DNA from: SIAJ01 sp963773845
Lineage (GTDB): Bacteria; Planctomycetota; Planctomycetia; Gemmatales; Gemmataceae
Length of the DNA stretch: 64,000 nucleotides
Assembly (NCBI GenBank): GCA_963773845.1
Contig: CAVZCU010000011.1
Span: 868,001-932,000 of the forward strand
Direction: 5' to 3'
Made by a program: the position numbers and the translations under genes. This document shows, piece by piece, positions 60,358 through 64,000 of this stretch (position 1 is the stretch's first letter; the number at the start of each line of letters is the position of its first letter). The notes below the pieces were generated by a model. That model was not told the DNA's origin. It saw only the letters and a list, made by a program, of their open reading frames with translations, and searched no databases.

Positions 60358-61748
60358 GCGAGTTTCTTTCATTACCTTGGCTCGAAGCGTCAATCGCGGT
60401 CCCGCTCGTGGGGGCCATTGTGCTGAGCCGCGTGCGCACCCCGCAACATACGGCTGCCTGGGGATTGTTCTTCGCGTTTCTCACACTGATGTGCACGTTC
60501 GCCGCCAGCTTGACGTTTATGACGGGAGTTGCGCCAGCCTCGGGCAAATGGGACGTGCAAGCGCGTTTGTTCGGCGGCCATCTGTTTCGACTCGACGAAT
60601 TGAGTGCACCGCTCGTCCCCGCCGTGGCACTTCTTTACCTGCTCACCGCATTGGCGACGGCGAAGATCAAGCTGCGGCGATTTTCGTTTCCCTGGTCGTT
60701 CGCCGCCGAAGCGCTGGCGCTCGCCACATTCAGTTGCATCGATCCGTGGACGCTGGTGCTCATCCTTTCGCTTGGAACATTGCCGCCAATTGTCGAGTTG
60801 CTGAACCGGGGTCGGTCCTATCGCGTTTATGTCATTCACATGGCCCTTTTCGTCGGCCCAATGGCGGTCGGCCAATTGCTTGTCGATGTGGGATCGATCG
60901 CCTGGGGCTCCGCACTATTGTTCGCCGCCGTACTCGTACGCTGCGGAGTGATCCCGATGCACTGTTGGATCACCGACTGGTTCGAAAACGCCACGTTCGG
61001 CCGAGCGCTCTTGTTCGTCGCACCGCTGACGGGTGTCTACGCGGCGATTCGCCTGGTGCTGCCGGTGGCGGACGATTGGATGTTGCGCAGCCTGAGCCTG
61101 GCGTCGCTCGTGACCGCGGTCTACGCGTCGGGCATGGCGACCGTGCAACTGGAAGCTCGCCGATTCTTCGCCTTCCTGTTCCTGAGTCACGCGTCGCTGG
61201 TGCTGGTCGGCCTCGAATTGCATACCAGCATCAGCCTGACGGGCTCATTGCGATTGTGGTCGAGCGTGATCCTGTCGCTGGGCGGTCTGGGTTTGACATT
61301 GCGCGCGCTCGAATCGCGCGTCGGCCGCCTTTCGCTGAGCCGGTTTCACGGGCTCTACGATCATTCGCCGGCGCTGGCCGTGTGCTTCCTGGTAACGGGG
61401 CTCGCGAGCGTCGGCTTTCCGGGCACGGTCGGATTCGTCGCGGCGGAGATGCTGGTCGATGGCGCCGTCGACGCGAGTCCGTGGGTCGGCCTGGGCGTCG
61501 TAACGGCCGCGGCGCTGAACGGCATCGCGATCGTCCGGGCGTATTTTCTGCTCTTCACTGGCACTCGCCACGCCGCGACCGTCCCGCTCGGCATCACGTT
61601 GCAAGAGCGCATGGCAGTGCTGACACTCGCCGCTTTGCTCATCGGCGGCGGCCTCCTACCCCAGCCGGGGGTCGTGGCCAGCCACCGGGCGGCGACCCAA
61701 CTCTTGCAAGAGTCAGCCTCCCGCAATTCGCGACCGCCGAGCGAGTAG
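60354..61748 (+). CDS. DabB-type membrane subunit 2 (NuoM/L-like, degenerate)
   Basis: 464 residues with about 13 hydrophobic helices. It belongs to the same proton-antiporter superfamily: VRCGVIPMHCWITDWFENATFGRALLFVAPLTGVYAAIRLVLPVAD corresponds to the K...P.H.WL region, but the lysine is replaced (VRCGVIP), and the Glu of the W..E.VG motif is not obvious. FLFLSHASLVLVGLE and GFPGTVGFVAAEMLVDGAV are conserved. Translationally coupled to dabB. A three-gene DabA/two-antiporter set suggests a heterodimeric membrane part. Role inferred from context. Confidence 0.8.
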   Translation: MSEFLSLPWLEASIAVPLVGAIVLSRVRTPQHTAAWGLFFAFLTLMCTFAASLTFMTGVAPASGKWDVQARLFGGHLFRLDELSAPLVPAVALLYLLTALATAKIKLRRFSFPWSFAAEALALATFSCIDPWTLVLILSLGTLPPIVELLNRGRSYRVYVIHMALFVGPMAVGQLLVDVGSIAWGSALLFAAVLVRCGVIPMHCWITDWFENATFGRALLFVAPLTGVYAAIRLVLPVADDWMLRSLSLASLVTAVYASGMATVQLEARRFFAFLFLSHASLVLVGLELHTSISLTGSLRLWSSVILSLGGLGLTLRALESRVGRLSLSRFHGLYDHSPALAVCFLVTGLASVGFPGTVGFVAAEMLVDGAVDASPWVGLGVVTAAALNGIAIVRAYFLLFTGTRHAATVPLGITLQERMAVLTLAALLIGGGLLPQPGVVASHRAATQLLQESASRNSRPPSE

Positions 61749-61983
61749 CTGATTTCGGTAGAATTCTGTTCTTCGACTCATCGGGGCCGCTGAATTCTCG
61801 CAAATCCAGATACGAGCGTGGCGAAGAGCGATCGTGCCGATTATGCCGATTGTGCCGAGACGGCTTGCCGTGCCAATTGGCCGAATCGTTCGCTCTGTCC
61901 CGAAGAAATGCAACTTGCCGATTAGACTTTCCGCAAGGACCTGGAATCTCCGCGGAGAGAGGCTTCGCGCATCGGCCATCCCA

Positions 61984-62769
61984 ATGCTGATCGGAATTGC
62001 TGGGCTCATATTGCTCGGCGGCTGTGCGTCTGTGCCCACCCGAGTCACGACATACAAGCCGCCGTCGCCGCCCCAGGGCATGGTGATCGTTGTCGAAGGC
62101 GCTGGCGGCAATCCGGTGGCGTCGCGCACTGTCACCGCCGCGGTCAAGTGGTACAGGCTCCCTTACTATGTTCGTTCCATTGATTGGACGCACGGCCCCG
62201 GACTCGGCGTGGCGGACATGACGGACGTCGAACATTCGGAAACCGAAGGACAACGTCTCGCCAGGCAGATCTCGGACTTCCGAACCCGTTTCCCCGGCAT
62301 GCCGATCTATATCGTGGCGTATAGCGCCGGCGCACAGGTCGCTCTGGAAGCCACACAACGGCTGGAGCCCGACAGTCTGGAACGCATCATTCTCCTGGCG
62401 CCCGCCGTTGCCGCGGACTACGACTTGCGTCCGGCCCTGGTGGCGGCACGCCGGGGAGTGGATGCGTTCACGAGTGAGCGCGACGGCTTTTATCTTGGGC
62501 TCGCCACCACCATTGTGGGCACGGCGGACGGCGAGTTCGGCGTCCCGGCCGCGGGACGGGTTGGGTTTGATTTGCCCCTGGCCGGCCCGGACCTTGCGCT
62601 CGCGGGCCGTCTTCATCAACACCCGTGGGACCGAAGCATGGTCTGGACCGGCTACAACGGCGAACATTCCGGCACCTTGCGGCCGGCCTTTTTTCGAGCC
62701 TATGTCCTGCCGCTCCTCGGCGAGCCGATCCCGGTCAATTCCATCAGGCCAGCCATCGCCAACCGGTAA
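61984..62769 (+). CDS. Lipoprotein alpha/beta-hydrolase-like
   Basis: 261 residues from ATG 61984 (MLIGIAGLILLGGCASVPTRVT), with a lipobox LGGC at Cys15. GMVIVVEGAGGNPVAS opens the hydrolase strand; FPGMPIYIVAYSAGAQVALEATQRL has the nucleophile elbow AYSAG; ERIILLAPAVAADYDLRPAL follows. The catalytic His may be in TGYNGEHSG near residue 226. Likely a periplasmic, membrane-anchored esterase-like protein. The longer frame from 61834 is rejected because the lipobox start is better. No partner genes evident. Confidence 0.78.
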   Translation: MLIGIAGLILLGGCASVPTRVTTYKPPSPPQGMVIVVEGAGGNPVASRTVTAAVKWYRLPYYVRSIDWTHGPGLGVADMTDVEHSETEGQRLARQISDFRTRFPGMPIYIVAYSAGAQVALEATQRLEPDSLERIILLAPAVAADYDLRPALVAARRGVDAFTSERDGFYLGLATTIVGTADGEFGVPAAGRVGFDLPLAGPDLALAGRLHQHPWDRSMVWTGYNGEHSGTLRPAFFRAYVLPLLGEPIPVNSIRPAIANR

Positions 62770-63281
62770 GACAAACAATCATGCGCAACGTCCACGCGGC
62801 GCCCAACGCCTGCCAGAATTCGGGCCGATGCCGCGGGAGAAACCGCATCAATGGCCAAGTTCTAAAGCGTGAGCGGAAGCCGATGGGCAGGCTTCGGCAG
62901 CTTCCCATTAACGGGCGTTCTACGACCCCGGCCAGGGTCGTTTGGATTCTTGGCTTTCTGTCGGCGGTCGAAGCGTAGCGTCGACCGCCGGTCACCGACG
63001 GCACCTCGGCATCCGACCCCGGCCGGGGCCGCAGAACCCGTCGCCAACCGGGAAAATCCTCGCAAGCCGGGAGGTGAAGCGAGGCGCCGCGACAAGCCAC
63101 GCAAACTTCCGAAACTGACCAAGGAATACGGGACAGGCGTCGTTCGAGTTCCAATTTCAGCTGGCTATCACCAGGGCACAAGCGCAGCCAAATCACGCTG
63201 AGTGACTTGCGGAATGGCGAAATCCGACAAGGCCCCCTACAAGACGCTTGGTGATATAATCACCGCCGGGGGTAACAAGCC
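62770..63281. other. Intergenic region with small hairpins
   Basis: 512 bp without a supportable gene. It contains the hairpin GGCGGTCGA...TCGACCGCC (62963-62992 area). It could hold the terminator of the hydrolase gene and the promoter of the next. Confidence 0.45.
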
Positions 63282-64000
63282 ATGTCCTCGGTCCCCATCT
63301 CCGATGCTCAGTCGCGATTGCCCGAACTGATCGATAAGCTCGAGCCGGGCCAAGAATTCGCCATCGTTGAGAACGGCCAGATTGTCGCCCGGGTGACCCG
63401 AACGCTGGGGAATGAACTTCCAGTTGCCGCGGAGGAGAATCCCCAAGGAACGGGGCAGCCTGCCGGTCAATCACTGGAAGATGCGCAGGTCTCGATCGTG
63501 ACGGCCCCAGCCTCAAATAGAAGCAGGCGTCGTCGCATGGCGATCGGGGCCGTGATCTTGATTGCGATCGGTGGGGGAATCTGGTTCGCCGTCAGCAAAT
63601 ACCGAACAATCGAACGCCAGCACGAGCTCGCCCGCCTTTGCGATGAAAGCGACTCCGCTTGCCAAAGCGGCAACTACCGAGAGGCGATTGGACGGGCGAA
63701 TCGGGCAATTGAGTTAGCGCCCGAAGCCGCTTTGGGTTATGCACGCCGGGCGCGCGCCCGCTTTTTCCTCGGCGATGAACTGGCCGCTCTGGCTGACTGT
63801 AACGAGGCGCTTCGCCGCGACCCCAATCTCGCCGTCGCCCTCGCGTATCGTGCCCCGCTCGCGGGACTCAAGGACTCGGCAAGTGCCGGCGTTTACGATG
63901 GCGAACGGGCCCTGGAATTGGATCCGAATCTTCGCGACGGCCCGCCATGCCTTGCCCTGGCCAAGCTCAAAGCGGGTGACGCCAAATCGGCCGAGGAACT
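63282..64000 (+). CDS. Phd-like domain / TM / TPR fusion protein (incomplete at window end)
   Basis: 239 complete codons from ATG 63282 with no stop before the edge. Residues 1-45 (MSSVPISDAQSRLPELIDKL, then GQEFAIVENGQIVARV) match the Phd/YefM antitoxin N-terminal fold. A linker and RSRRRR lead into a hydrophobic helix (MAIGAVILIAIGGGIWFAVSKY, about residues 87-108). TPR repeats follow: CQSGNYREAIGRANRAIELAPEAALGYARRARARFFLGDELAALADCNEALRRDPNLAVALAYRA. The layout places an antitoxin-like DNA- or protein-binding head in the cytosol and TPRs beyond the membrane. Unusual combination; function unknown. Confidence 0.75.
   Translation, partial: MSSVPISDAQSRLPELIDKLEPGQEFAIVENGQIVARVTRTLGNELPVAAEENPQGTGQPAGQSLEDAQVSIVTAPASNRSRRRRMAIGAVILIAIGGGIWFAVSKYRTIERQHELARLCDESDSACQSGNYREAIGRANRAIELAPEAALGYARRARARFFLGDELAALADCNEALRRDPNLAVALAYRAPLAGLKDSASAGVYDGERALELDPNLRDGPPCLALAKLKAGDAKSAEE

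Overview
The window looks like a chromosomal segment of a planctomycete, most likely of the Gemmata group. The evidence is high G+C, a giant surface protein with the N-terminal motif LETLEDRSVPTA, DUF1501 and TIGR03067-type proteins, a tetrahydromethanopterin-type formylmethanofuran dehydrogenase operon, and an integron whose integrase points toward its cassettes. Many conserved genes are broken by single-base indels, often in short homopolymers and without nonsense mutations. I read most of these as sequence errors rather than decay, and I give such genes as one span with the break noted.

Layout. 0-10 kb holds housekeeping genes, mostly on the minus strand: MazG-like pyrophosphatase, zinc-ribbon membrane protein, DinB, UDP-glucuronate decarboxylase, PQQ-propeller protein, two YkgJ-type cysteine-cluster proteins, a DUF433/DUF5615 toxin-antitoxin-like pair, DnaA, an acetyltransferase and the selenocysteine elongation factor SelB. 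10.5-20.3 kb is one giant secreted RHS/Calx-beta gene. 20.3-23 kb holds long hairpins, a VOC protein, a 193-bp MITE and a DUF1501 protein. 23-31 kb is an accessory island: an IS21 element nested in an older transposase, a PD-(D/E)XK nuclease-like protein, a PIN-like protein and the DUF5131/TcmP pair. 31-33 kb has a cyclic-nucleotide-binding thioredoxin-reductase-like protein with its usual UBP zinc-finger neighbour.

33.1-42 kb is the formylmethanofuran dehydrogenase operon (fmdD, B, A, C) followed by a histidine kinase and a sigma-54 regulator. fmdB has an in-frame TGA exactly at the metal-ligand Cys/Sec position, followed by a SECIS-like hairpin. With selB in the same window, this argues for a selenocysteine-containing bacterial enzyme. 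A toxin-antitoxin-like module sits inside the operon between two copies of the fmdB 3' end.

42.8-54.4 kb is a chromosomal integron: an integrase relic, a candidate attI and about ten recognisable attC sites separating small cassette genes. It has been invaded by an IS110 element with a candidate bridge RNA, a large unclassified mobile element, dispersed repeats, and a second MITE copy sitting in an attC loop.

55.7-61.7 kb is a DabA-DabB-type inorganic carbon transport operon with two membrane subunits. The window ends with a lipoprotein alpha/beta hydrolase and a Phd-like/TM/TPR fusion that runs off the edge.
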